A model generated the notes under the pieces. It saw only the letters and a program-made list of their open reading frames with translations, was not told where the DNA came from and did no database searches. The position numbers were made by a program, and so were the translations under genes. Shown piece by piece: positions 18,345-27,145 of a DNA stretch of 64,000 nucleotides (positions are counted from its first letter, which is position 1; the number at the start of each line of letters is the position of its first letter). Where the stretch lies: NCBI GenBank assembly GCA_903875575.1, contig CAIQWJ010000041.1, forward strand, positions 1 through 64,000. The letters run 5' to 3'. The DNA is from an uncultured Acidobacteriia bacterium. GTDB taxonomy: Bacteria; Acidobacteriota; Terriglobia; Bryobacterales; Bryobacteraceae.

Positions 18345-19559
18345 CTAATCGTGCGACCACGAAACGGTGCTGAGATCAATGCCTTCTTTCGCCATTTCGT
18401 ATAGCGGCGAAAGTTCGCGCAGCTTGACGACGACGTCGATGAGCTTGTTGGCCACGTAGTCCACTTCTTCCTCGGTGTTAAAACGACCGAGACCGAAACG
18501 AATCGACGAGTGAGCGACGTCATCGCCGACGCCGAGCGCCTTCAGCACGTAGCTCGGTTCCAACGTAGCTGAGGTGCAGGCCGAACCGCTGGAAACCGCG
18601 ATGTCGTTGATTCCCATCAGCAGAGATTCGCCTTCCACATAAGCGAAGCTCATGTTGAGGTTGTGCGGCAGGCGGTGTTCCATGGAGCCATTGATGAAGA
18701 CTTCGTCGAGACCGGCTTCCAGCTTCGCCCTCAGTCTGTCGCGCAGCGCGCTGAGGCGCACTGTCTCTTCCGCCATTTCCTTGTTGCAGAGTTCGCAGGC
18801 CTCGCCGAGGCCAACAATTCCAGGCACGTTCAGCGTGCCGGAGCGCATGCCGCGTTCGTGACCGCCGCCATCGATTTGTGCCGTGATTTGCACGCGCGGG
18901 CCCTTGCGGCGAACATATAGAGCGCCAACGCCCTTGGGTCCGTACATTTTGTGGGCACTGAGAGACAGGAGATCGATGTTGTCCGCATTCACGTTGACAG
19001 GTACTTTGCCCACGGCCTGGACGCCGTCGGTGTGGAACAGGACGCCACGCTCGCGGCAGATCTTGCCAATCTCGCGGATGGGCTGAATAACGCCAAGCTC
19101 GTTGTTGGCATACATGATGCTGACAAGGATCGTCTTGTCCGTGATTGCTTCCTTCAGCATTTCCAGGTCAATCAGACCATCGCCCATCACCGGCAGATAG
19201 GTGATGCGGAAGCCGTTCTTCTCCAGCTTCTTGCAGGTATCGAGGACGGCCTTGTGCTCGGTGACTTCGGTAATGATGTGGTTGCCCTTTTCGGCATACA
19301 TCTCCGCCACACCCTTGATTGCAAGGTTGTTGGATTCGGTGGCTCCGCTGGTAAAGATGATTTCTTTCGAAGTGGCACCGATCAGATCCGCAATCTGTTT
19401 CCGCGCTTTGTCCACGGCCTGTTCCGCTTCCCAGCCGAACTCGTGGTTGCGGCTGGCCGCATTGCCATAGTGCTCCGTGAAGTACGGCAGCATGGCGGTG
19501 ACGACGCGCGGGTCCACCCGCGTTGTTGCATGATTATCGAAATAAATAGGCAGCTTCAT
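18345..19559 (-). CDS. iscS: Cysteine desulfurase IscS
   Basis: A 404-residue PLP enzyme that takes sulfur from cysteine for Fe-S clusters and other thiolated products. Lys204 in [10 protein letters not shown] binds PLP, Cys328 in SSGSACTSA is the persulfide cysteine, and [10 protein letters not shown] is the conserved cofactor region. The IscS start [13 protein letters not shown] is at 19559; a 12-residue extension overlaps iscR and is not needed. Only 16 bases separate it from iscR, so both are on one message. The extended loop around Cys328 makes this IscS/NifS group I rather than SufS. Confidence 0.95.
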   Translation of the reverse strand: MKLPIYFDNHATTRVDPRVVTAMLPYFTEHYGNAASRNHEFGWEAEQAVDKARKQIADLIGATSKEIIFTSGATESNNLAIKGVAEMYAEKGNHIITEVTEHKAVLDTCKKLEKNGFRITYLPVMGDGLIDLEMLKEAITDKTILVSIMYANNELGVIQPIREIGKICRERGVLFHTDGVQAVGKVPVNVNADNIDLLSLSAHKMYGPKGVGALYVRRKGPRVQITAQIDGGGHERGMRSGTLNVPGIVGLGEACELCNKEMAEETVRLSALRDRLRAKLEAGLDEVFINGSMEHRLPHNLNMSFAYVEGESLLMGINDIAVSSGSACTSATLEPSYVLKALGVGDDVAHSSIRFGLGRFNTEEEVDYVANKLIDVVVKLRELSPLYEMAKEGIDLSTVSWSHD

Positions 19560-19575
19560 ATAGGTCTTGTTTCCG

Positions 19576-20136
19576 TCAGAATTCCTGATGCACATCGCTC
19601 TCCAGCAACAGCGCGCGACCTGACCGCACGCCTGAACCTGAGGGCGTTGTCAAAGCCGCTGCAACCGCAGGACGTGCGGTCCGCGCGCTGGCGACCGGAT
19701 TCACCGGCACAGGCAGCGGCGTGAGTCTGATGACCGGCGATTCCGCCAGATCCGAGATGGTAAATCGATTGAGCACGTCCAGAATCGCTTCGTGAACCTT
19801 ACGCAGCGGTTCGCGTACCGTGCAGTTGTCGGACTGATCGCACGTACCGTGTTCGGTGAAGCAATGCGTCAGGATGACTGGACCATCAATGGCCCGAACG
19901 ACTTCCAGCGCTGATACAGCCGCCGGATGCCGAATCAGCTTGTACCCGCCGTTGGTGCCGGAGACAGACTGCACAATGCCGGCGCGCGAGAGTTGCTGCA
20001 ATACCTTGGCTAATAGGGTAACCGGCAGATGGTAGGCATCCGCGATGTCCTTCGTGCTGGCGGTCGCACCGGGCACTGAGGCCAGATGCCGCAGAGCGAT
20101 GAGACCGTAATCGGCTTTTTTGGTGAGCTTCAGCAT
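19576..20136 (-). CDS. iscR: Rrf2-family Fe-S regulator IscR
   Basis: A 186-residue winged-helix regulator heading the isc operon. The N-terminus ([20 protein letters not shown]) and HTH region are typical Rrf2. The cluster cysteines are Cys92, Cys99 and Cys105, spaced C-x6-C-x5-C, slightly wider than the C-x5-C-x5-C of E. coli IscR. The C-terminal 45 residues are Pro/Ala-rich and family-atypical. It likely senses Fe-S status and represses its own operon; a promoter and an inverted repeat lie just upstream. No Isc ferredoxin or iscX gene follows the operon. Confidence 0.9.
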   Translation of the reverse strand: MLKLTKKADYGLIALRHLASVPGATASTKDIADAYHLPVTLLAKVLQQLSRAGIVQSVSGTNGGYKLIRHPAAVSALEVVRAIDGPVILTHCFTEHGTCDQSDNCTVREPLRKVHEAILDVLNRFTISDLAESPVIRLTPLPVPVNPVASARTARPAVAAALTTPSGSGVRSGRALLLESDVHQEF

Positions 20137-20140
20137 GAAT

Positions 20141-20159
20141 CAGGACTGATTTGATCCTG
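20141..20159 (-). promoter_or_regulatory. iscR: Inverted repeat before iscR, possible operator
   Basis: CAGGA-N9-TCCTG, centred about 14 bases before the iscR ATG and downstream of the candidate promoter. The position would suit autorepression. The arms are only 5 bp, and it does not match the E. coli type 1 IscR site well, so chance cannot be excluded. Confidence 0.25.
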
Positions 20160-20164
20160 TATTG

Positions 20165-20193
20165 AGCATACCACAAGAACCCTTTGAAGTCAG
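20165..20193 (-). promoter_or_regulatory. iscR: Candidate promoter of the isc operon
   Basis: On the minus strand, CTGACT (20193-20188) and TATGCT (20170-20165) match 4 of 6 bases of each consensus with a 17-bp spacer. The -10 is 28 bases before the iscR start. No better pair occurs in the 94-base gap between iscR and the upstream toxin gene. Confidence 0.4.
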
Positions 20194-20230
20194 CGGGTTA
20201 AATTGCGACCAAACTGGTGGGGGTTCCGGC

Positions 20231-20770
20231 TTAGCCCAGCAGCGTACAGCGAATCAGCTGGAGCGGCCCAAGCTTAGGAAAACGCTGGGGTGAGGTTTCA
20301 ATTGCACTGCGGATGGCCTCGAAATCGGCCGCATTGTTGTGTATCAACGGCATCGCGGCAACCAAAGCAGTTGCCGCGATAGTGCTGTCGAAACGCCAAC
20401 GTGAGAGCCTGTCCTGCCTCGATTCCGCCATGCGGTGGGTGCGTCGCGGCGGTGTCGGCGGTTCCGGGATGAGCGACATGATTTCGCCCGCCACCACCGC
20501 CACCGCCGAATCCACTGGCAGAACGACACCAAGTTGATCCAGATACGCGATTCGCGCGATCTCTATCCGATCCTGAGATTCAACTGCGGCCCGCCGCCAC
20601 AGCAAACTATAGCCGCGAATGCGCTCTATGACGGTGACGGCCGAGACGGACATGCGGTGCAGCCCAAGATAGGTTTGCAGCCATTGCGTAACCTCCGGAG
20701 TGCCGTTGCGACCCAACCAGCTTTCCGCGCTGGTATCGAAGATGAACGGTCCGGACGCCGGGTTGACCAT
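20231..20770 (-). CDS. PIN-domain toxin (VapC family), module 2
   Basis: A 179-residue PIN-domain protein, somewhat longer than usual. Acidic residues sit at the expected places: Asp in FIFDTSAES, Glu in TVIERIRG, Asp in RWRFDSTIAATAL, and a terminal NNAADFE. An insertion of about 25 polar residues (EPPTPPRRTHRMAESRQDR) separates the third and fourth elements. Its ATG shares the A of the antitoxin TGA stop, a one-base overlap typical of toxin-antitoxin pairs. RNase activity is inferred from the family. Confidence 0.8.
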   Translation of the reverse strand: MVNPASGPFIFDTSAESWLGRNGTPEVTQWLQTYLGLHRMSVSAVTVIERIRGYSLLWRRAAVESQDRIEIARIAYLDQLGVVLPVDSAVAVVAGEIMSLIPEPPTPPRRTHRMAESRQDRLSRWRFDSTIAATALVAAMPLIHNNAADFEAIRSAIETSPQRFPKLGPLQLIRCTLLG

Positions 20771-21048
20771 CAGTTTCCGTCGGGACCGATCGGTTCCAGC
20801 ATCACACCATCCAGGATTGCGATCTCGTCGTCAGTGAATCCCGTGAAAGCTTTGCGGTACGATTCCAGAACCTGGCCCCCGCGATGCCGGGCCGCTTCTA
20901 CCTGAAGCCCAACCGAGACGACTTCCGCAATTACCGTACTGAGGTTGACGTGCCGGGAATCGGCGAGTTTTTGTGCCTCGTTCAGGGAATCCGCAGGCAA
21001 CGTGAGGGTTGTTCGTTTCTTAAGTAGTGCGACAGATGGGCTTGCCAT
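20770..21048 (-). CDS. Antitoxin-like small protein, module 2
   Basis: A 92-residue protein preceding the PIN toxin. The segment KRTTLTLPADSLNEAQKLADSRHVNLSTVIAEVV has the strand-helix-helix look of a ribbon-helix-helix DNA-binding domain, followed by a charged C-terminal tail that would contact the toxin. I placed the start at 21048 (MASPSVALLKKR); a longer start at 21072 adds eight unlikely residues. The order antitoxin-toxin and the one-base overlap support the call. The family is recognisable only in outline. Confidence 0.7.
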   Translation of the reverse strand: MASPSVALLKKRTTLTLPADSLNEAQKLADSRHVNLSTVIAEVVSVGLQVEAARHRGGQVLESYRKAFTGFTDDEIAILDGVMLEPIGPDGN

Positions 21049-21113
21049 AGATGCATTATAGCACAGATACAAGCATCAAACTACATCAAGCAAGAAAGGC
21101 AATGCGCAGGGCG

Positions 21114-21458
21114 CTACTGGAATGCTCTAAGTGCTTGTTCCTCAGTCTCTTGGATATCCAGCACATCATAAAGCCGGGTCACCAGGAACAGGTCGCGGAC
21201 CCTTCTGGATAGGCAGGATAACCGCACTTTCCCCTGCTTATTCGCCACCGAAACGTATCCGCTTACCAACTCACCGATGCCGGAGCTATCAATAAAAGTG
21301 ACCCCTGCTAAATTGAGCAAAATTTTAGGGTTACCCTGGGCCATCAGGTCGCGCATATTTTCGTGCAGAGCACTGGAGCCTTCCCCCAAAGTGATCCTGC
21401 CGACGATATCGACCACGGCAACATCGCCCACCTGTCGAATTGTAAGTTTTGCGCTCAA
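21114..21458 (-). CDS. STAS-domain protein (anti-sigma factor antagonist-like)
   Basis: A 114-residue single STAS domain. It has the antagonist layout: GDVAVVDIVGRITLGEGSSALHENMRDLMAQG, then ILLNLAGVTFIDSSGIGELVSGY, where a serine in DSSG is the usual phosphorylation site for an RsbW/SpoIIAB-type kinase. No kinase or sigma factor gene is adjacent. The start codon is TTG and no Shine-Dalgarno sequence is evident. A role in partner switching is inferred from the family. Confidence 0.85.
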   Translation of the reverse strand: MSAKLTIRQVGDVAVVDIVGRITLGEGSSALHENMRDLMAQGNPKILLNLAGVTFIDSSGIGELVSGYVSVANKQGKVRLSCLSRRVRDLFLVTRLYDVLDIQETEEQALRAFQ

Positions 21459-21504
21459 ACGGTCAGTATACAGGTGAACACTGCAAACCCGCTACAGTAG
21501 AAGG

Positions 21505-22206
21505 TTGGCTGATGCGGGCAATTACGAAATATTGAGGGTCGTCCTCGCCACGATTCTGGCCATTAGCTGTGCCATCGCGGGCATTCTGGCCGCTGGCGGC
21601 AGACGGGCCCGGGTTTTGGTCCCGATCAGCGGCGGTCTGTTGGCCGCGGTGGCATTGTTTGCGTTGATTCCCGAAACGGCGGGGCAGATCGGTTGGCCCG
21701 TGGCGCTTACCGCCGCAGCGGGTGGCTATCTGATACTTGAGGTGCTGGATCGCCTTGGGTTGCCGGTTTGCCCCTCCTGTTCGCACAGCCATGGCTTTTC
21801 GGGTCCGCTGGTTGCCGCTACCGCCATACACGCCTTTGTGGACGGCTGGGGCATGATGGCAGTTCGCGACTCACAGACGACCCACGTTTCCGGTGCGATC
21901 CTCGGCGTCCTCCTGCTGCATAAGATCCCTGAGGGGCTGGCTTTGGGGGCTATTCTGCGCATGTCGGCCGGAAGACCGGGACGGGCGGCCGGGCTGGCAG
22001 TGCTGGCCGAGGTACCAACGCTGGCTGGCGGGGCAGTGGGGCAATGGGGAGCGCAGGCAGTATGGATCGGCTATCCACTCGCGCTGGCCGGCGGTGCGTA
22101 CCTGTTTCTGGGGCTGCATGCGGTGAAAGCCTGGTTGTTTCCGGCGCACCAGCACTCTCACGGTGATCATTCGCATTCCCATTCGCACGAAAAGCTGTCA
22201 CAATAG
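21505..22206 (+). CDS. ZIP family metal transporter
   Basis: A 233-residue inner-membrane protein with about seven hydrophobic segments. The ZIP metal path is visible: HAFVDGWGM in TM4 and HKIPEGLALG in TM5. A Cys/His pair (CPSCSHSHG) in the loop after TM3 and a His-rich tail (HQHSHGDHSHSHSHE) are typical metal-handling additions, and suggest zinc or a related divalent cation. The upstream-most start is TTG at 21505 with AGAAGG almost touching it; TTG at 21529 is an alternative. The direction of transport cannot be read from sequence. Confidence 0.8.
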   Translation: MADAGNYEILRVVLATILAISCAIAGILAAGGRRARVLVPISGGLLAAVALFALIPETAGQIGWPVALTAAAGGYLILEVLDRLGLPVCPSCSHSHGFSGPLVAATAIHAFVDGWGMMAVRDSQTTHVSGAILGVLLLHKIPEGLALGAILRMSAGRPGRAAGLAVLAEVPTLAGGAVGQWGAQAVWIGYPLALAGGAYLFLGLHAVKAWLFPAHQHSHGDHSHSHSHEKLSQ

Positions 22207-22259
22207 TCGGTCGTTGGCAGCATTCGGCGGCGGCAACGGTCGAACTTCAAGGAGAAAAC

Positions 22260-23231
22260 GTGCTGATTCGGAAAGCTGTTCTTGTGACTGTTTTTGCATT
22301 AAGCGCGATGGAGGGATTTGCGGCTGTGAAAGTAGACAAAGTTGAGTACAAGGGCTGGAAGAACTGCTATCGGGTGACGAATGGCGAAATCGAGGCCGTC
22401 GTGACCGGCGATGTGGGCCCGCGCGTGATTCGCTTTGGGTTTGTCGGCGGCCAGAACATGTTCAAGGAATATGCCGAGCAAATGGGCAAGTCCGGTGAAA
22501 AGGACTTTCAGTTGCGCGGTGGCAGCCGCGTGTGGAAAGCGCCCGAAGATCCGGTTGCAACCTGGGCACCCGACAACGTGCCGGTGGCAATCAAGATGAC
22601 GCCGATGGGCCTGATCGCTACCGCTCCGGTGGAACCGCTCACAAAGCTCCAGAAAGAGATTGAGATATCTATGGAGCCGACGGGTACCAAAGTGACGGTT
22701 TCACACCGCATCACGAATCACGGTCTCTTCCCGCTGGAATTCGCACCATGGGTGTTGACGATGATGGCGCAGGGCGGCATGATGGTTTCCGGGTTCCCGC
22801 CTCGCGGCACGCACCCGGCGAATCTGGAAGCCACAAATCCCCTCGTCATGTGGGCTTACACCGATCTGTCAGATCCGCGCTGGAAGTTTACGAAGAAGTT
22901 CATGACGCTGCGGCAGGACCCGAATAATTCCAACGCGCAAAAGCTTGGCACGTTCAATAAAGACACCTGGGCGGCGTATCTGCTCAATGGCGAGGCTTTC
23001 GTGAAACGGGCGCAGGCCGATCCGTCGAAGACCTACACCGACTTTGGCTGTTCGTTTGAGACCTTCACCAATAACGATTTTCTGGAGATCGAGACGCTGG
23101 GCCCGGTCACGAAAGTGCAGCCGGAACAGACCGTGGAGCAGGTGGAACACTGGGGTCTTTATCGGAACGTGAAGCCCGCGGCAATTACGGATGAAGAATT
23201 AACCCGCGTGCTGGAACCGCTCCTGCGATAG
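22260..23231 (+). CDS. Exported protein with galactose mutarotase-like fold (DUF4380-like)
   Basis: A 323-residue secreted protein. The GTG start is set by a good AAGGAG six bases upstream. The leader MLIRKAVLVTVFALSAMEGFAA is a signal peptide. The mature chain is beta-rich and resembles aldose-1-epimerase-like sandwiches, with motifs such as NGEIEAVVTGDVGPRVIRFGF and RITNHGLFPLEFAPWVLTMM. Homologues are usually listed as DUF4380 or hypothetical. No catalytic pair can be named with confidence. It ends 6 bases from a convergent gene. Confidence 0.65.
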   Translation: MLIRKAVLVTVFALSAMEGFAAVKVDKVEYKGWKNCYRVTNGEIEAVVTGDVGPRVIRFGFVGGQNMFKEYAEQMGKSGEKDFQLRGGSRVWKAPEDPVATWAPDNVPVAIKMTPMGLIATAPVEPLTKLQKEIEISMEPTGTKVTVSHRITNHGLFPLEFAPWVLTMMAQGGMMVSGFPPRGTHPANLEATNPLVMWAYTDLSDPRWKFTKKFMTLRQDPNNSNAQKLGTFNKDTWAAYLLNGEAFVKRAQADPSKTYTDFGCSFETFTNNDFLEIETLGPVTKVQPEQTVEQVEHWGLYRNVKPAAITDEELTRVLEPLLR

Positions 23232-23237
23232 TAGGGT

Positions 23238-24860
23238 CTATTGCAGCACGCGCAGGTCAACCGTCTGTCCCGGGTTCGTGGCGGCGGCCGGATCCTTCGC
23301 TTTCACGCTGACAGCTTGTCCCCGGGCTTCGTAGTCTTTGAGGAAGTCCGGATCGAACCAACTGTATTGCGCTGCGTCCTGCCAGGCGAAGAGTTTGTAA
23401 TCGCCGGGGGCGATGGCCTTGATTTCGAAATGCCCGCTCAGATCGGTGATTACATCCTTCGTAAAGTTGAAACTCCCCCGAAGTGTTGGGTCGTTCGGGA
23501 GGATGACTATGGTGGCTCCGGGCACCGGCTTGCTGTCAGCGTCTCTGACTATGCCATTCACCTGGCCACCATCCGTTGCGAGGACCACTTCCAGATCGGC
23601 ATTGGCCGATCCGCTTACCGTCATGCCCCTATGCAGAATGTCCTCAGTGCCCGCCGTAATGCTCTTAATGAAAACGTCACGGTCCAGAGGAGTCCCCAGG
23701 AGTTCGATTCGGTTAATGCCCGGTGAAAGGTCCAGCGTAAACGAGCCATCGGATCGCACACGCGCATTATTCACCACTAGTTCAGACAGTTTTGGGGGAT
23801 GCTCGCCCTCGATTCGAAGATGGCCCGCAACCGTTGGGCACAATCCGTTCGGGCTGACGCGCACGGCTATGTCAGTCTGGCCAACCGTGAGGGGCATCCT
23901 TTCCTCCTCACATGAACCTCCCTGTGATTCGTCAATTACCCCCTCATACGGCCTAATCTTCCATGCAAAGAAACCAAGATTATAGGTACCTGGGGGAACG
24001 TCAGTGATGGAAAAATCACCCTTGGAATCCGCTTTGGCGTGGCCCGAATTGCCGACCACGTCGAAGCCTGGAGTCGAATAGTTCAGGCTGACGCCGGACC
24101 GGGATCCCCTTGGTGTATCCAGATGCACGGTCACTTGGTACGCGCGGCCTCGAATTATTGTGATATCGGCCGTTGTGACGCCCACACCGGGCGTCACGTC
24201 AACGGGACTGGCGGCAGCGGGGTCCAGAACGCCTGAGTACCAGGTTTTGAGAGCGGTTGCAGTCGGTTCCTTCTGCTTCACGGAATGATCTATCGTTGGG
24301 TCCTGCGGAGTCGGGCTCATTCCGGCCTCGAGATAATACTTTCCCGATTCCAGATCTGAAACACGGTATTGGCCGACGTCGTTCGTCCACGTTTGAGATC
24401 TCTGGTCGATCTGCCGTCCCCTTCGCGTATATACACTCGAATAAATCAGAACCCGCGCTCCCACAACAATTTCGCCGTCCGTGTCTCGTACGGTGCCGGT
24501 GATGACTCCGTATGGCATCAACTGGAACTGCAAACCCTCCAGCTTCTGTCCTTCTGCAAGCGCCACAGAACTACCAATGCTCGTTGGTCGGCGCGCGCCA
24601 TAGAAGATCTTTTGGTAGCCGCCGCGTTGTGCTGATACACGATATTGCCCGGTGTCGAGGTCCACCATGAGGAACTTTCCCGCAGCGTCGGTTGTTGTGG
24701 AAGCGTGTGGCTCGGAAGTACCCAGATGTTCCGCCACGATCACTACCTTGCTGAGTGGCCGGCCCGTCACGGAATCGATTACCGTCCCGGAGATGGAACA
24801 TTTCTCGGGAGCTGCCACCTGCTGTGCGAACAGGAGCGCAAGAATCAATGATGAAGTCAC
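23238..24860 (-). CDS. Secreted carboxypeptidase-regulatory-like domain protein
   Basis: A 540-residue exported protein with a short signal sequence (MTSSLILALLFAQQVAA). It is built of repeated Ig-like carboxypeptidase-regulatory units: SISGTVIDSVTGRPLSKVVIVAE (about 22-44), ITGTVRDTDGEIVVGARVLI (about 120-140) and VNGIVRDADSKPVPGATIVIL (about 430-450). Each is followed by a DAAGKF, DVGQYR or LSGHFEIK strand. Such proteins are abundant in Solibacter-type Acidobacteria, function unknown, probably cell-surface binding or adhesion. It begins 33 bases after the amine oxidase stop on the same strand. Confidence 0.75.
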   Translation of the reverse strand: MTSSLILALLFAQQVAAPEKCSISGTVIDSVTGRPLSKVVIVAEHLGTSEPHASTTTDAAGKFLMVDLDTGQYRVSAQRGGYQKIFYGARRPTSIGSSVALAEGQKLEGLQFQLMPYGVITGTVRDTDGEIVVGARVLIYSSVYTRRGRQIDQRSQTWTNDVGQYRVSDLESGKYYLEAGMSPTPQDPTIDHSVKQKEPTATALKTWYSGVLDPAAASPVDVTPGVGVTTADITIIRGRAYQVTVHLDTPRGSRSGVSLNYSTPGFDVVGNSGHAKADSKGDFSITDVPPGTYNLGFFAWKIRPYEGVIDESQGGSCEEERMPLTVGQTDIAVRVSPNGLCPTVAGHLRIEGEHPPKLSELVVNNARVRSDGSFTLDLSPGINRIELLGTPLDRDVFIKSITAGTEDILHRGMTVSGSANADLEVVLATDGGQVNGIVRDADSKPVPGATIVILPNDPTLRGSFNFTKDVITDLSGHFEIKAIAPGDYKLFAWQDAAQYSWFDPDFLKDYEARGQAVSVKAKDPAAATNPGQTVDLRVLQ

Positions 24861-24893
24861 GATGTGTTACCTGCTATTGTAGGCCAGTTTTGC

Positions 24894-26303
24894 CTATCGA
24901 TGCAGGATGTCGTTCGCGGCGCGAATGCCGGATTCGAGCGCGCCTTCCATCGTTCCAGGCAGGGTCGAAATATGCTCGCCGGCGAAATACACCAGGCCCT
25001 CGGGCTTGATCAGTTCCGGATACCATGCGCTGAATTGTCCGAGTTCATATTTCGAATAGGCGTTATCCCAAACCTGATGCGTGGCCGAGACGAACTCCCG
25101 GTGTGCGCCCGGATGCACCAATTCGAGATCGTTCAACCCGATGCGCACGCGTTCCTCAGTCGAATAACTCTTCATGGAGAGTGCCCCCGGACCCTGTGTA
25201 TAGGCTTCCAGAATGCCGGGCGAATCTACGCCTGTCGTCATGGGATGGCGGGGTTCCTCTAAGACCTGCATGAGCGAAGTGTCCGTGGAAGCGTCGCCCG
25301 ATACCCTGGCGTCGGCCCAATACCGCCGCTTCATCTGAAAAAACAGACGCGTGACGTTCTCGTATTTCAGTTGCGCCACGGCTTCCGCCTTCACTTTTGA
25401 AAGCACCGGAGTGAATTCGACCTCCCGCAGCGCTGAGAAGGGCAGGGTACAGACGATGCGATCCGCCTCCAGCGTGCGAATGGCATTGCCTTCGCGAACC
25501 GTGACCCGCACTTTATCCTTCAACTGCTGGATGCGCGTGACTGTGGCGTTGTATCGAATGCGTTTACCCAGTTTCGCGGCCATTGCCTTCGGCAGGGCGT
25601 CATTTCCACCGGGGACCGCGTGCGCCGCCTGCTCCTGTGGCAGGCCGATCATCATGCCGGACAGCACTGCCTGCAAAGCCGATTGCGTATCGGCGCTGGC
25701 TGTGTACCAGGCCGTCCAGCGCAGCAGCTCCTGGGCCTCGGCGGAGGCACCATTGTTACGCAGCATGTCGATCGTGGCCATGCGGTCGAAACGCTTGCCC
25801 GCGTTCTGGAGCCAGTTTGGTTTGGTGCGTGGCCCCATATCCGTGTTCAGCTTCGTGACAATCCCCGCGAGTATGCCGTCCGGGCCCAGTGCCGCTTCTT
25901 TCGGTGTCAATTGATAGGGCCAGTCTCCGGGTTCACCTGGATTCACGCGGAAACGCCGACCGCGCAGGTAGTAGATGTGTGGTGTCGTCGATTCGGGCAG
26001 GCGCTTCATTTCGACATGAAGGTCCCGTGCGTATCGCAGTGCATTGGTCGCGTTATCGGGGAAGGCGATGCCGCCAGCTTCGGCGTAAAGTCCCCCTGCA
26101 AACGGTGTCCGCAGTGTCAGCACGCGTCCCCCTGGAATCTGACGTGTTTCCAGCACTGTGACCGGATGCCCGGCTTCGCTGAGTTCCAGTGCGGCCGCAA
26201 GCCCAGAGAGGCCTGCACCGAGGACGAGCACTCGATCCCGGCCCTTCGCGAGAAGGGGGGCGGTCACAGCCGGCAACAGACTCAGGAATGTTCGACGCCG
26301 CAT
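24894..26303 (-). CDS. Tat-exported flavin amine oxidase
   Basis: A 469-residue FAD enzyme. MRRRTFLSLLPAVTAPLLA is a Tat-like signal. VLVLGAGLSGLAAALEL (about 25-41) binds FAD, followed by the GG doublet region VLETRQIPGGRVLTLRTPF, and the C-terminal FAD motif is GLVYFAGEHISTLPGTMEGALESG. The pattern matches the monoamine oxidase/phytoene desaturase-like superfamily. The amine or other substrate cannot be deduced. Its start faces a 120-base gap before the FtsB-like gene. Confidence 0.85.
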   Translation of the reverse strand: MRRRTFLSLLPAVTAPLLAKGRDRVLVLGAGLSGLAAALELSEAGHPVTVLETRQIPGGRVLTLRTPFAGGLYAEAGGIAFPDNATNALRYARDLHVEMKRLPESTTPHIYYLRGRRFRVNPGEPGDWPYQLTPKEAALGPDGILAGIVTKLNTDMGPRTKPNWLQNAGKRFDRMATIDMLRNNGASAEAQELLRWTAWYTASADTQSALQAVLSGMMIGLPQEQAAHAVPGGNDALPKAMAAKLGKRIRYNATVTRIQQLKDKVRVTVREGNAIRTLEADRIVCTLPFSALREVEFTPVLSKVKAEAVAQLKYENVTRLFFQMKRRYWADARVSGDASTDTSLMQVLEEPRHPMTTGVDSPGILEAYTQGPGALSMKSYSTEERVRIGLNDLELVHPGAHREFVSATHQVWDNAYSKYELGQFSAWYPELIKPEGLVYFAGEHISTLPGTMEGALESGIRAANDILHR

Positions 26304-26423
26304 ACCTATAATCTACTTCTTTTCGTTCAGGTGTGCTTGTGGTCAGTGCGAGGAGGGAAAGTGTGTTACGGAAAATATGCCGGAAGCTTGATTCCCGGAC
26401 TAAGTCAGGTTACAGATTGCGAC

Positions 26424-26729
26424 TTACTTCTTTGCCGGCGCATTAGCGTCGTCATAGATATAGATCTTCTCTCCGGGCTTGGCGAGTTTGAGTTGCTGGC
26501 GAATCACCATCTCCTGTTCGAGTGGGTTATTCTCCAGACGTTCGATCTTCTGCTCTTTCTGCATGTTTTCCCGCATGATCTGCTGGTTTTGCTGCTCGTA
26601 TTCCGCCACCAGATGCCGCTTGGCAAGCAGAGCCGGAATGCCGTTTGGCCCTTCCAGTGCCACGAACGCGTAGACCACGCCACTCAGGACCGTGATCGCG
26701 TAAGCAGTTTTCAATGCCGGGTTCTTCAT
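26424..26729 (-). CDS. FtsB/DivIC-like septum formation protein
   Basis: A 101-residue bitopic membrane protein. One membrane segment (about residues 9-27, AYAITVLSGVVYAFVALEG) is followed by a periplasmic coiled coil (HLVAEYEQQNQQIMRENMQKEQKIERLENNP) and the typical NPLEQEMVIRQQLKLAKPGEKIYIY box of FtsB/DivIC. These proteins link FtsL and FtsQ in the division complex. No other division gene is adjacent. It diverges from cutA across a short AT-rich gap. Confidence 0.8.
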   Translation of the reverse strand: MKNPALKTAYAITVLSGVVYAFVALEGPNGIPALLAKRHLVAEYEQQNQQIMRENMQKEQKIERLENNPLEQEMVIRQQLKLAKPGEKIYIYDDANAPAKK

Positions 26730-26791
26730 AACAGTATCTTTAAATTAAGAGGTACTCCGAAAAAATAATAGTAACATTGAAGTGACCCCGA

Positions 26792-27145
26792 ATGACAGAA
26801 AAAATTGTTGTACTTAGCACGTGCGGATCGGAAGAAGAAGCGGTGCGCATTGCGAAGCGCCTGGTGAATGATCGGCTGGCCGCCTGCGTAAATCTGGTGC
26901 CAGGAATTCGCAGCTTCTACCGTTGGGAAGGCAAGGTGGAAGATTCGCACGAATGGCTTCTCATCGTGAAGACTTCCAGAGATCGTTTCGACGCTCTGCA
27001 TATGGTTCTCGAAACTGCGCATTCGTACGAACTCCCGGAGGTTCTCGCGCTACCGATCGTGGATGGCTCCCCGAACTACCTCGAATGGATGACTGCGGAG
27101 TTGCAACCGGAAGCGACTTCTGACGGGGAGACGTCGCGTGGCTGA
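26792..27145 (+). CDS. cutA: Divalent-cation tolerance protein CutA
   Basis: A 117-residue protein of the trimeric CutA1 family. KIVVLSTCGSEEEAVRIAKRLVNDRLAACVNLVPGIRSFYRWEGKVE is the family's opening half, and HSYELPEVLALPIVDGSPNYLEWM the closing half. The fold is that of PII-like signalling proteins, and a role in copper tolerance was proposed from E. coli. The downstream HAD gene overlaps the end by 8 bases. Confidence 0.93.
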   Translation: MTEKIVVLSTCGSEEEAVRIAKRLVNDRLAACVNLVPGIRSFYRWEGKVEDSHEWLLIVKTSRDRFDALHMVLETAHSYELPEVLALPIVDGSPNYLEWMTAELQPEATSDGETSRG

